From Bacillota bacterium (GTDB taxonomy: Bacteria; Bacillota; Bacilli; Alicyclobacillales; SLC66), in contig JAKACR010000074.1 of the NCBI GenBank assembly GCA_021821225.1, positions 1 through 10,348 of the forward strand: a stretch of DNA of 10,348 nt. Reading direction: 5' to 3'. A model generated the notes under the pieces. It did no database searches, was not told the origin of the DNA, and saw only the letters and a program-made list of their open reading frames with translations. Of this stretch, positions 1-6,461 are shown in pieces. The position numbers and the translations under genes were made by a program. Each line of letters starts with the position of its first letter. Positions within the stretch are counted from its first letter, which is position 1.

Positions 1-57
1 CTTCCTTATCATTTGGCATCCACAGCACAGCGAAAGCCTATATTGCCAGTCTATCTA

Positions 58-1275
58 TCATCCTTCCTTCGTTCGTCTATCCGTACTTCCGTCCATTTGA
101 AACACCGTGTTTACCAATGCCAGGCTGGCTGCTCCCACCATCCCAAGGCGCTCTTCGAACCGTGAGGGCATGACGACTACCGGGTCCATGCGAGCCAAAA
201 ACGACTGCTGATTCACCACCCGTCGAATCTGTTCCACAAGCGGATACTTCCCATTCGCGAGCGTACCGCCGATGATCACTGTCGGTACATAGACCATGTT
301 TAAGAGCGAGGCGAGCACCGTTCCGATTCGTTCGCCCGCTTCGCGCAGCACAGCGTCGACGCGCGCCGGATCGCTCTGACTCAAATCCGCCAAATCCGCG
401 ATCGTCGATAACCCCAAATCCTGTAACACGACGGGTTCTGACGCGTAGCGTTCCAGACATCCGGTATTTCCACACCAACAGGATTCCCCGTGCGGCCAGT
501 ACGTCATGTGCCCAAACTCACCGCCAGCCAATCCACCTTGATAGATTTGATCGCGAATCACCAGTCCCGCGCCAATCCCCTGTCCGATGTACACACAGAC
601 AAGACCGGGCGTTTCGTTCGACCGACTGAACAGGACTTCCGCGAGCGCCATGGTCTGGACGTTGTTCTCGACAAAGACGGGAATCCCAAATTCCTCTTGC
701 AAGCGCGCTCTGACCTTGACGTCGCGCCATCCAAGATGCTGCGCACTGAGAATCGCGCCCTCACAAAAACTGACGAGCCCGACGAGCCCGACGCCGATTG
801 CAGACACCTTCCGAGATTTTTGCGCCGTCATAAACTCACGAATCTCATCGGTCAGAAACGACAGGAAGTCGTCGGCCTGTATCCCTTTGCGCAGCAAAAC
901 GGTGCGCTCTGCGCGAATCACCCCTTTTAAATCAGCGAGTCCAAGTTCCAGTCGGTCCGAACGTACATGCACGCCCATGACCCAGTAGGCATGACCGATC
1001 AAGTCAAGCGAAATCGACTTTCGTCCCACCTTGTTGTCTTGACCTTGTACGACTCCAATTTCATGGACAAGACCTTCTGTGATCAACTCTGCCGTGATTT
1101 TCGTCATGGTCGCAGGCGTAAGTCTCGTCAGTAAAGCCAATTCCTTACGCGGAAGAGACCCCCTACGCAGTAGCGTATTGAGTACCAGAACCCGATTGAC
1201 GTACTTGTTGCGCGTACTGTTTTGGCCAGCGATCGGCATCACGCAGGACTCTATCCTTGGTTTTTCCATGCACAT
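58..1275 (-). CDS. ROK-family transcriptional regulator (NagC/XylR type)
   Basis: Probable sugar-responsive DNA-binding repressor of this catabolic block. Residues about 25-75 form a winged helix-turn-helix (RKELALLTRLTPATMTKI region), followed by a ROK sugar-kinase-like domain. The ROK signature is at about 229-256 (IGQGIGAG, then GGLAGGEFGH). The zinc site is H256 with C266, C268 and C273 in the CWCGNTGC motif, and E253 and H256 are the usual sugar-binding positions. Where ROK kinases carry the catalytic Asp (END), this protein reads E203-N204-N205, so it is expected to bind but not phosphorylate sugar, as usual for ROK regulators. The 405-residue length is normal. Two in-frame ATGs compete as start, at 1275 and 1269. 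An AAGGG sequence lies 4 bases before the first and 10 before the second, so 1269 (403 aa) is at least as likely. It is the last gene of the block and may have its own promoter. The family is clear; the inducer is not. Confidence 0.93.
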   Translation of the reverse strand: MCMEKPRIESCVMPIAGQNSTRNKYVNRVLVLNTLLRRGSLPRKELALLTRLTPATMTKITAELITEGLVHEIGVVQGQDNKVGRKSISLDLIGHAYWVMGVHVRSDRLELGLADLKGVIRAERTVLLRKGIQADDFLSFLTDEIREFMTAQKSRKVSAIGVGLVGLVSFCEGAILSAQHLGWRDVKVRARLQEEFGIPVFVENNVQTMALAEVLFSRSNETPGLVCVYIGQGIGAGLVIRDQIYQGGLAGGEFGHMTYWPHGESCWCGNTGCLERYASEPVVLQDLGLSTIADLADLSQSDPARVDAVLREAGERIGTVLASLLNMVYVPTVIIGGTLANGKYPLVEQIRRVVNQQSFLARMDPVVVMPSRFEERLGMVGAASLALVNTVFQMDGSTDRRTKEG

Positions 1276-1292
1276 TCGACCCTTACTCTACC

Positions 1293-1321
1293 GTCATAGT
1301 TGATACAAGTCTCATTGTCAA
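1293..1321 (-). promoter_or_regulatory. Candidate sigma-A promoter for the ROK regulator
   Basis: On the minus strand a perfect -35 box TTGACA (1321-1316) is followed by exactly 17 bases and a TATGAC -10 box (1298-1293), which matches TATAAT at four of six positions. Transcription would start near 1286, leaving a leader of about 10-17 bases before the ATG at 1275 or 1269. The -35 box overlaps the stop codon of the upstream propeller gene. An imperfect dyad with TTGA/TCAA ends spans the -35 box and spacer (1321-1300) and could be an operator for autoregulation. The boxes are seen directly; activity is inferred. Confidence 0.5.
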
Positions 1322-2316
1322 CCATCCAACCGGGGTCCCGTCACAACGCGCAGTTCATGTGCACCGTCATCGCGCGTGTACTCATAGTAGTACCAGATCG
1401 CGCGATCCCGGACCAAGGCGTCAACGTATCGTACCGATCGGCCAGCGGCAGTCTCCAGCACGGGCCTCTCTGGAGTTGCTTTCGCAAACGTTCGCAAATC
1501 ATACGTCAGTGCGACGGCTGACTTCTCTTCGTAGTTTTGTTCCACATTACGACTTCCGTCCCAGAGCGCAAAGAAAAAATCTCCAGCCGGAATGATCGTG
1601 GTAAGTCTGGCCTGATACTGATCCCAGCCGCTCACCCCCACGGGAATGGCGTTTCCCACCCATCGAAAGTTCAATCCATCCGTACTGACCGCAATCCCCG
1701 TTGACGCCAACGCGTATCCCGTGTTGTGCACATCGCCGCTCCCGTGCAGCAAAGAGGTATCGTGTTCACCTGTTGGTTCCGCATACACGAAATACATGAA
1801 GTATTGATCTCCAACCCGCATCACATACGGATCTTTGACACCCTCCACACCAGGTCTGTCCAAGGCCGTCAACACTTTCTTACGGAAACGTGGGTTGAAC
1901 GAGGCTGGATCTGCGGCCTCCATCACATCAATTCGCCAACGGTTATCGACAGGATCCACATAACTGACGTACAGTCTGTAGTGTCCCTCTTTCACCTTCA
2001 CAAGTGACGAACGCTCGATGGAACTGCTGCCGAGTTCCCGCTTGTGAAGTCGCCAGATATCATGGAACCGAATCCCATCTTCACTGCGGGCAATCCGGAC
2101 TTCAAAGCCGCGTTCGGAATCAGCAGCACCGTGCGGTTGTCGTAATCGATAATAGAGATACACCGCATTGTCAATGTTGTCGTGTATCACACTGGGCGCA
2201 CCTGCCCAATACCCCTTGGAGCGTCCGGGCGGCTCAATGATCGTCTCCCCTCGCTCGGGATCAAAGGGTCGTTTTATGAACGCAGCGAGTGAATTCACAG
2301 CTGATGTAAGAACCAT
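1318..2316 (-). CDS. Five-bladed beta-propeller protein, GH43/GH130-like, putative glycosidase
   Basis: Likely a cytoplasmic carbohydrate-active protein of 332 residues, with no signal peptide and no accessory module. The repeated pattern of blade strands typical of GH43/GH32/GH130 propellers is visible: WAGAPSV (about 37-43), IARSEDG (75-81), a RLYVSYVDP strand, GVKDPYVMRVGDQYFMYF (about 159-176) and GWDQYQARLT (about 230-239). KDP at 161-163 resembles the second Asp motif of GH43. The first-blade position that holds the GH43 base reads APSV, with no Asp. E101 (ERSS), D162 and D232 are the best candidates for active-site acids. The ATG at 2316 is chosen because GGGAGG lies 12 bases upstream. 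A TTG at 2328 abuts that same GGGAGG and so is unlikely as start. The preceding sulfatase gene ends about 170 bases upstream. The exact family and linkage are not recognised, and a non-catalytic sugar-binding propeller is possible. Confidence 0.72.
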   Translation of the reverse strand: MVLTSAVNSLAAFIKRPFDPERGETIIEPPGRSKGYWAGAPSVIHDNIDNAVYLYYRLRQPHGAADSERGFEVRIARSEDGIRFHDIWRLHKRELGSSSIERSSLVKVKEGHYRLYVSYVDPVDNRWRIDVMEAADPASFNPRFRKKVLTALDRPGVEGVKDPYVMRVGDQYFMYFVYAEPTGEHDTSLLHGSGDVHNTGYALASTGIAVSTDGLNFRWVGNAIPVGVSGWDQYQARLTTIIPAGDFFFALWDGSRNVEQNYEEKSAVALTYDLRTFAKATPERPVLETAAGRSVRYVDALVRDRAIWYYYEYTRDDGAHELRVVTGPRLDG

Positions 2317-2328
2317 GTTTCGTGACAA

Positions 2329-2334
2329 CCTCCC
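2329..2334 (-). promoter_or_regulatory. Shine-Dalgarno deciding the start of the propeller gene
   Basis: GGGAGG on the minus strand ends 12 bases before the ATG at 2316 and directly touches the alternative TTG at 2328. The spacing is long but workable for the ATG, and impossible for the TTG. Confidence 0.6.
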
Positions 2335-2338
2335 AATC

Positions 2339-2355
2339 CGGCGTCGAAGCCGCCG
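2339..2355. repeat. Small GC-rich inverted repeat just upstream of the propeller gene
   Basis: CGGCG (2339-2343) and CGCCG (2351-2355) form a perfect 5-bp stem around a 7-base loop, four bases upstream of the Shine-Dalgarno. There is no T-run after it, so it is not an intrinsic terminator. It could be a short mRNA hairpin affecting stability or translation, or chance. The rest of the gap between the sulfatase and propeller genes (about 2335-2483) shows no convincing promoter, small gene or RNA. Confidence 0.3.
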
Positions 2356-2460
2356 AGTTCTTATTTGGCGATCTGCACAACAGCACCTGTTGCCCCGACT
2401 GCGTTATCCTTGTAACGAATGGCCGAAACACAAACGGAATTGATACATATGGCAGTCGTA

Positions 2461-2474
2461 GAATCAGGCGATTC
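2461..2474. repeat. Short inverted repeat after the second sulfatase gene
   Basis: GAATC (2461-2465) and GATTC (2470-2474) make a perfect 5-bp stem with a 4-base loop, ten bases past the sulfatase stop. The stem is weak and no T-tract follows, so termination here is doubtful. At most it is an mRNA 3' hairpin or processing site. Confidence 0.22.
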
Positions 2475-2483
2475 AAGACATGC

Positions 2484-3953
2484 TTACGAATCAATCAGGC
2501 CCAAGCGCTCGAACTGTTCTGGCGGCGATCCCTCGTCGCGCATCAGTGAGACGAGCAAGTTCCGCATGCGTCGCGCAAGATCAGGATCAGAGTCAATCAA
2601 GTTTCTCTCTTTCCCTACGGGATCTGTTCGAGAGACCAGAATGGACGGTTCTGTTCCCTGACGAGACATGGGAATGCGCCACACCGGGTAGGGAACGTCT
2701 GAAATGTAACGGCCGGACGTAATCTCTTCTTCCGTGTTTTCCGGGAGTGTAAGCCGACCTGAATACATGTACAGCGGGTGATGCTCATTGTCATACCCCT
2801 GCATCAAGACGTATTCTCCGTCCGTGCAGCAGGCTCCCGTACCGAAGTTCCCATATAAAACCGCATCCCGGAAATGGTCGGTGCGTTCCTCGATCACAGG
2901 CAACAGAGAACGGCTGTGCGCCGCCGTCACTTCCTGCGCACCAGCCAGTTCGAGAATCGTAGCGTACAGATCCACCGTCGACGTGAGCGCTTCTGTCGTG
3001 CGCGAGCCAGAAAACGACGGGTGCCAGATCAGCATGGGGATGTTGGCGTGGGAATCAAAATGCGGGAACGATTTGGCGAATGCTTGGCGCTCTCCGAGGT
3101 CGTGCCCATGATCGGTCGTGATGATAACGGCCGTATCATCCCACACGGAGAGTTCGTCCAAGGTGTCCATCAGATGCCCGAGCCACTTATCGGCCATCGA
3201 CACTTTTCCTTTGTATTGACCCCGAATGAATTCGAGTTCCTCCGGCGTCGCCTCCGCAAAAAACTGACGCATCTGCTCCGATTCCTGATAGGGCGGCCAG
3301 CATGTGTGCGATGAATCGGTTTGCTCTGTCCACATGGATCGATACGGCTCGGGAACATAGAACGGTTCATGCACGTCAAAAAGTTCCACCTGAAGATAAT
3401 AGGGGCCGTTTTCCTGATTGTTGCGCACCCACTCTTCGGCCTTCGTCATCACCTGAGCTGAACAAAAATCTCTTTCCTTCTTGAAGTTCCTTGTGTTTCG
3501 GTAGAGATGAACACCCCGGCCCGGCCGCCACCGTTCAATGGCCTGCACCCACTCTGGCAATTCATCGACAGGGTCGGTTTTCCAAGGATCGCTCTCTTGG
3601 CCCCTGACGAGTTCGAAGCCTTGGAAGGATTCCATGTAGCCATGCGCATTGTCCTCCCAGTAGTGGTAGTGATCGGTGATTAGTTGCGTCTTATGGCCAA
3701 GTTTCGCCAGTTCTTTCGGAAGTGGTCGGTCAAACGCCTCCAGATGACCCCACGGCCGCCACAGAAAGTCCTTGCGACCGGAGAACAGCTCGCGCCGGGC
3801 GGGCATACACGGCAGAGAGCCAACGTAGTGATTTTCGAATTTCAAAGCTCTGTCCGCAAAGCGCTGGAAATTCGGCGACGCACCCGAAGTTGCCCCGTAC
3901 GGTTCCAGGCTCCCTTTATTCAGGCTGTCCAGAAATATCAGAATGACATTCAT
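2484..3953 (-). CDS. Type I (S1 family) sulfatase, CMPAR type, cytoplasmic
   Basis: Hydrolyses a sulfate ester, probably on a sugar. The formylglycine signature C-x-P-x-R is C49-M-P-A-R53, so C49 must be oxidised by a maturation enzyme. The protein begins directly with the first core strand (NVILIFLDS), so there is no signal peptide or lipobox. Other active-site candidates are D9 (followed by Ser, not a second Asp), H95 and H97 (HYH in place of the usual K-x-H), H195 in DVHEPF, D281-H282 in TTDHGHDLGE, and K294. Length is 489 residues, normal for the family. The ATG at 3953 has a run of six G seven bases upstream. That run lies just past the stop of the Gfo/Idh/MocA gene 16 bases away, so the two are surely co-transcribed. 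It differs clearly from the other sulfatase in the window, which suggests different sulfate positions. A phosphodiesterase or other alkaline-phosphatase-superfamily role is less likely given CxPxR. Confidence 0.9.
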   Translation of the reverse strand: MNVILIFLDSLNKGSLEPYGATSGASPNFQRFADRALKFENHYVGSLPCMPARRELFSGRKDFLWRPWGHLEAFDRPLPKELAKLGHKTQLITDHYHYWEDNAHGYMESFQGFELVRGQESDPWKTDPVDELPEWVQAIERWRPGRGVHLYRNTRNFKKERDFCSAQVMTKAEEWVRNNQENGPYYLQVELFDVHEPFYVPEPYRSMWTEQTDSSHTCWPPYQESEQMRQFFAEATPEELEFIRGQYKGKVSMADKWLGHLMDTLDELSVWDDTAVIITTDHGHDLGERQAFAKSFPHFDSHANIPMLIWHPSFSGSRTTEALTSTVDLYATILELAGAQEVTAAHSRSLLPVIEERTDHFRDAVLYGNFGTGACCTDGEYVLMQGYDNEHHPLYMYSGRLTLPENTEEEITSGRYISDVPYPVWRIPMSRQGTEPSILVSRTDPVGKERNLIDSDPDLARRMRNLLVSLMRDEGSPPEQFERLGLIDS

Positions 3954-3969
3954 ATTCCATCCCCCCTGA

Positions 3970-5052
3970 TCAATTCAGATAGACAGGTTGCCCCGTGCGC
4001 GCCGACGCGTAGATGGCGTCCAGAATCCGGGCCACGACAAACGCCTGCTCTGGGCGTACGACCGGCTCCCGATCCTCCCGCAGGGCCCGAATCCACGACT
4101 CCGCCTCTTTATCGCCCGCCTTCTCCGCTTTTGATTCGTAGAAGTCGACTCCTTTTGCACCTGATTGTACTTGATTGACATACAGTTGTCCGAATTCCTC
4201 TCCGTTGATGCGCAGGCCGTCCCACATGTCCGCCCCACGTTCCGTTCCGCAGAGCGTGCAGCGCGCCTCCCCAGTTTGCAAGGTATTTAGCGCCCAACTC
4301 GACTCCAGAATGATCGTGGCCCCATTTTCCATCACGACAAAGCCAAACGCAGAGTCCTCCACCGTAAATTTATCCGGATCCCATGGCCCCCACGCATTCG
4401 CGGCATTGTGGCGCCGACTGAGTTGATGATAGGAGGTTCCCACGACCATCTTCGGTTTGTAATTGTCCATCATCCAGAGCGTCAGATCCAACGCGTGTGT
4501 GCCGATGTCGATGAGCGGCCCTCCGCCCTGCTTCTGTTCATCGATAAACACGCCTTGCGTTGGAACCCCACGCCGTCTGACAGCATGCGCTTTCGCAAAG
4601 TATATGTCGCCAAGATCGCCGCGGCGGCACATCTGATAGAGATGTTGACTATCCGACCGGAAGCGATTCTGGTACGCAATGGTCAATTTACGGCCTGTAC
4701 GCGCGGCCGCATCCAGCATCGTCTGCGCCTCGATCGATGTCTTGGCCATTGGTTTCTCACACATCACATGCTTTCCCGCCTCCAGCGCTGCGACCGTAAT
4801 CTCTGCGTGTGAATCATTCGGTGTGCACACGTGAACTGCATCGATCGACGGGTCTTCAAGAAGCTTGCGATAATCCCCATACGTCTTCGCACCCTCCGCG
4901 CCAAACTGAAGCGCCGCCGCCTCAGCCTTGTGTGGCACAATGTCACAAAAGGCCACCATATGAACACCATCTATTTTTTCCAGACCCTGCATGTGTTTGC
5001 CGCTGGCAATTCCTCCACACCCGATCATTCCAATGCGCACTGATTTTTGCAT
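3970..5052 (-). CDS. Gfo/Idh/MocA-family NAD(P)-dependent oxidoreductase
   Basis: Soluble sugar or inositol dehydrogenase-like enzyme, or a redox-dependent glycosidase of the same superfamily. Numbered from the ATG at 5052 (360 aa), the N-terminal Rossmann fold has GCGGIA at 11-16, D37 at the end of the second strand, and the hallmark E99-K100-P101. The C-terminal alpha/beta domain carries GGGPLIDIGTHALDL (177-191), with the usual active-site D182 and H186 partnered with K100. The ATG at 5052 is preferred because GGAGGAGG lies eight bases ahead. A TTG at 5070 would place that ribosome site inside the coding region. There is no export signal. The gene lies between two sulfatase genes, 63 bases after the first and 16 before the second, so its substrate is probably the desulfated (or still sulfated) sugar. 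The cofactor and the position oxidised cannot be read from the sequence. Confidence 0.92.
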   Translation of the reverse strand: MQKSVRIGMIGCGGIASGKHMQGLEKIDGVHMVAFCDIVPHKAEAAALQFGAEGAKTYGDYRKLLEDPSIDAVHVCTPNDSHAEITVAALEAGKHVMCEKPMAKTSIEAQTMLDAAARTGRKLTIAYQNRFRSDSQHLYQMCRRGDLGDIYFAKAHAVRRRGVPTQGVFIDEQKQGGGPLIDIGTHALDLTLWMMDNYKPKMVVGTSYHQLSRRHNAANAWGPWDPDKFTVEDSAFGFVVMENGATIILESSWALNTLQTGEARCTLCGTERGADMWDGLRINGEEFGQLYVNQVQSGAKGVDFYESKAEKAGDKEAESWIRALREDREPVVRPEQAFVVARILDAIYASARTGQPVYLN

Positions 5053-5060
5053 ACCGCGTT

Positions 5061-5068
5061 CCTCCTCC
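5061..5068 (-). promoter_or_regulatory. Shine-Dalgarno deciding the start of the oxidoreductase
   Basis: GGAGGAGG on the minus strand, with 8 bases to the ATG at 5052. This near-consensus site fixes the start and rules out the upstream TTG at 5070. Confidence 0.85.
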
Positions 5069-5115
5069 AATGAAATCTTCCTAAACCGATGAATCGAACC
5101 TCACCGAGACGCTGC

Positions 5116-6426
5116 TCAAAAGGGCATGGTTCCTCGCTCCCGCTCCTCCTCCCAACCCGGAGCCTCATGGCCCGGTATGTCTCCCTTCAGAAGAGGGTCC
5201 GCAGTCTCCTCCATCCACCGCGACACGCGGCCGCGCAGATCTCGCAACACCGCTTTATAGCGCGGGTCATTCACCACATTGTGCTGCTCCAGCGGATCAT
5301 TGTGCAGGTCATACAGTTCTTCCGCCATACACTCCGTCGCATAATACTCCTCGCGCACTGCCTGCCCGGCTGGTCCAGTATGGATATCCAGCGGAATATA
5401 TACGGACGGTCCACGCGCAAAATGCCGAATGTACTTGTGCTCTTCCGTTCGCACGCCGCGCACCGGGTGATACGCGTCGTGCCAGGTCAACTCAGCAAAC
5501 ATATGATTCCTGTGAGCTGGCGTTTCGCCAAACAGCGTCTGTGCAAAACTGCGTCCGTCAATGTCTGGCGCAATGGCGACACCCACCAAGTCACACAGTG
5601 TAGGAAATAGGTCGATATTGCACGTGAGATTCGTGCGCACTTGATTCGCGGCAATCGTTCCCTGCCAACTCACGAGCAGAGCCGTTTCCAGTCCGGGATC
5701 GTACAGCGTTCCCTTGGCGCGCGGGAAGGCGATCCCGTGATCCGTGGTGTACAGGATCAGCGTTTCTTCTGCCAAGCCAAGACGGTCAATCGCGCTCACA
5801 ATCTGCCCGACGCCATCGTCAAGCTTGCGGGCACAATGAGCAAACTGCCCCATCTCGCGCCGCACGTCCTGATGATCCGGGAGGTACGGCGGACCGGAGC
5901 GATCCGCCGCTGTTTTCGCAGCGGAATCACGGTCAAACGGGCGATGCGTCTCTTCAAATCCCACAGCCAGATAGAAGGGATCCGCGACGCCGGACTGTGC
6001 CAGTTCCTCCAGGACGCCGACCGCAAGTTCCGCCACTGCACCCGCTCCTTGATTGCTTTTTTGCGGTTGCACGATCCTCTGATACCCATGACGCTTGTCT
6101 TCTTCGATTCCCTCATGCTGGTGTCCCACAAGCACCGTGCGGTACCCCGCCGCACTCATTTGCTCTGGCAACTTGGGAATCCCCCCCGGCATCGACCAGC
6201 CGATGTGTGCGAGACCCATCATGCCATTGCGGTGCGGGTACATCCCGGTGGCGATGCCCGAGCGACTCGGGCTGCATTGCGGCGCACAGCAAAAAGCGCC
6301 GTCAAAACGGATGCCACGCTGCGCCAGCGCATCCAGTGCCGGGGTGTCCACATCGCGACCGTAACACCCCAATTGTCGACCCGTGTCATGCGAGATCATG
6401 AATACAATATTGGGATTCCGCTTCAT
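5116..6426 (-). CDS. Type I (S1 family) sulfatase resembling N-sulfoglucosamine sulfohydrolase, cytoplasmic
   Basis: Removes sulfate from a sugar; overall pattern is closest to the sulfamidase (heparan N-sulfatase) branch. Numbered from the ATG at 6426 (436 aa), the formylglycine signature is C51-S-P-S-R55, followed by YPHRNGMMGL (63-72), matching the Q/H-x-NGMYGL stretch of human SGSH. GIAFPRAKGTLYDPG (231-245), followed by LLVS, also matches its GIPFP...LY-PG...LLVS block. Probable active-site residues are D14, H102 and H104 (HQH where sulfatases usually have K-x-H), H161, D229-H230 and K238. Metal ligands are S-H-D and D-H rather than D-D and D-N. The C-terminal LYDLHNDPLEQHN is typical of S1 sulfatases. 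There is no signal peptide. The longer frame back to 6570 overlaps the ATPase gene and has no family similarity in its first 48 residues, while AGGAGAGG precedes the chosen ATG. It follows the transporter genes by 35 bases. N- versus O-sulfate specificity is inferred only. Confidence 0.9.
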   Translation of the reverse strand: MKRNPNIVFMISHDTGRQLGCYGRDVDTPALDALAQRGIRFDGAFCCAPQCSPSRSGIATGMYPHRNGMMGLAHIGWSMPGGIPKLPEQMSAAGYRTVLVGHQHEGIEEDKRHGYQRIVQPQKSNQGAGAVAELAVGVLEELAQSGVADPFYLAVGFEETHRPFDRDSAAKTAADRSGPPYLPDHQDVRREMGQFAHCARKLDDGVGQIVSAIDRLGLAEETLILYTTDHGIAFPRAKGTLYDPGLETALLVSWQGTIAANQVRTNLTCNIDLFPTLCDLVGVAIAPDIDGRSFAQTLFGETPAHRNHMFAELTWHDAYHPVRGVRTEEHKYIRHFARGPSVYIPLDIHTGPAGQAVREEYYATECMAEELYDLHNDPLEQHNVVNDPRYKAVLRDLRGRVSRWMEETADPLLKGDIPGHEAPGWEEERERGTMPF

Positions 6427-6431
6427 TTCAA

Positions 6432-6439
6432 CCTCTCCT
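6432..6439 (-). promoter_or_regulatory. Shine-Dalgarno deciding the start of the first sulfatase
   Basis: AGGAGAGG on the minus strand, in the 35-base gap after the ATPase stop. Its AGGAG core lies eight bases before the ATG at 6426, which supports the shorter start over in-frame starts inside the ATPase gene. Confidence 0.8.
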
Positions 6440-6461
6440 CTCGGAATTAATACACATGAAT

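Noticed and set aside
1..57. Possible start of another gene after the regulator
   Set aside because: The minus strand reads ATGATAAGGAAG at the very edge, which could be a ribosome site for a gene beyond the window, but the sequence is too short to support any call. No terminator hairpin with a T-run is seen either.
2261..2494. Small 77-codon frame on the minus strand in the gap before the propeller gene
   Set aside because: It overlaps both neighbours out of frame, and no ribosome site or recognisable protein pattern was seen.
5053..5070. TTG start for the oxidoreductase
   Set aside because: The added residues are just the translated Shine-Dalgarno GGAGGAGG that serves the ATG at 5052.
5053..5115. 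CGAT/ATCG palindrome between the first sulfatase and the oxidoreductase
   Set aside because: Only four base pairs with a two-base loop; no promoter boxes or T-run nearby, so it is within chance expectation.
5641..6450. 269-codon open frame on the plus strand
   Set aside because: It lies wholly opposite the first sulfatase, whose motifs are clear. The product is rich in Arg, His and Cys with no recognisable domain, so it is an antisense shadow.
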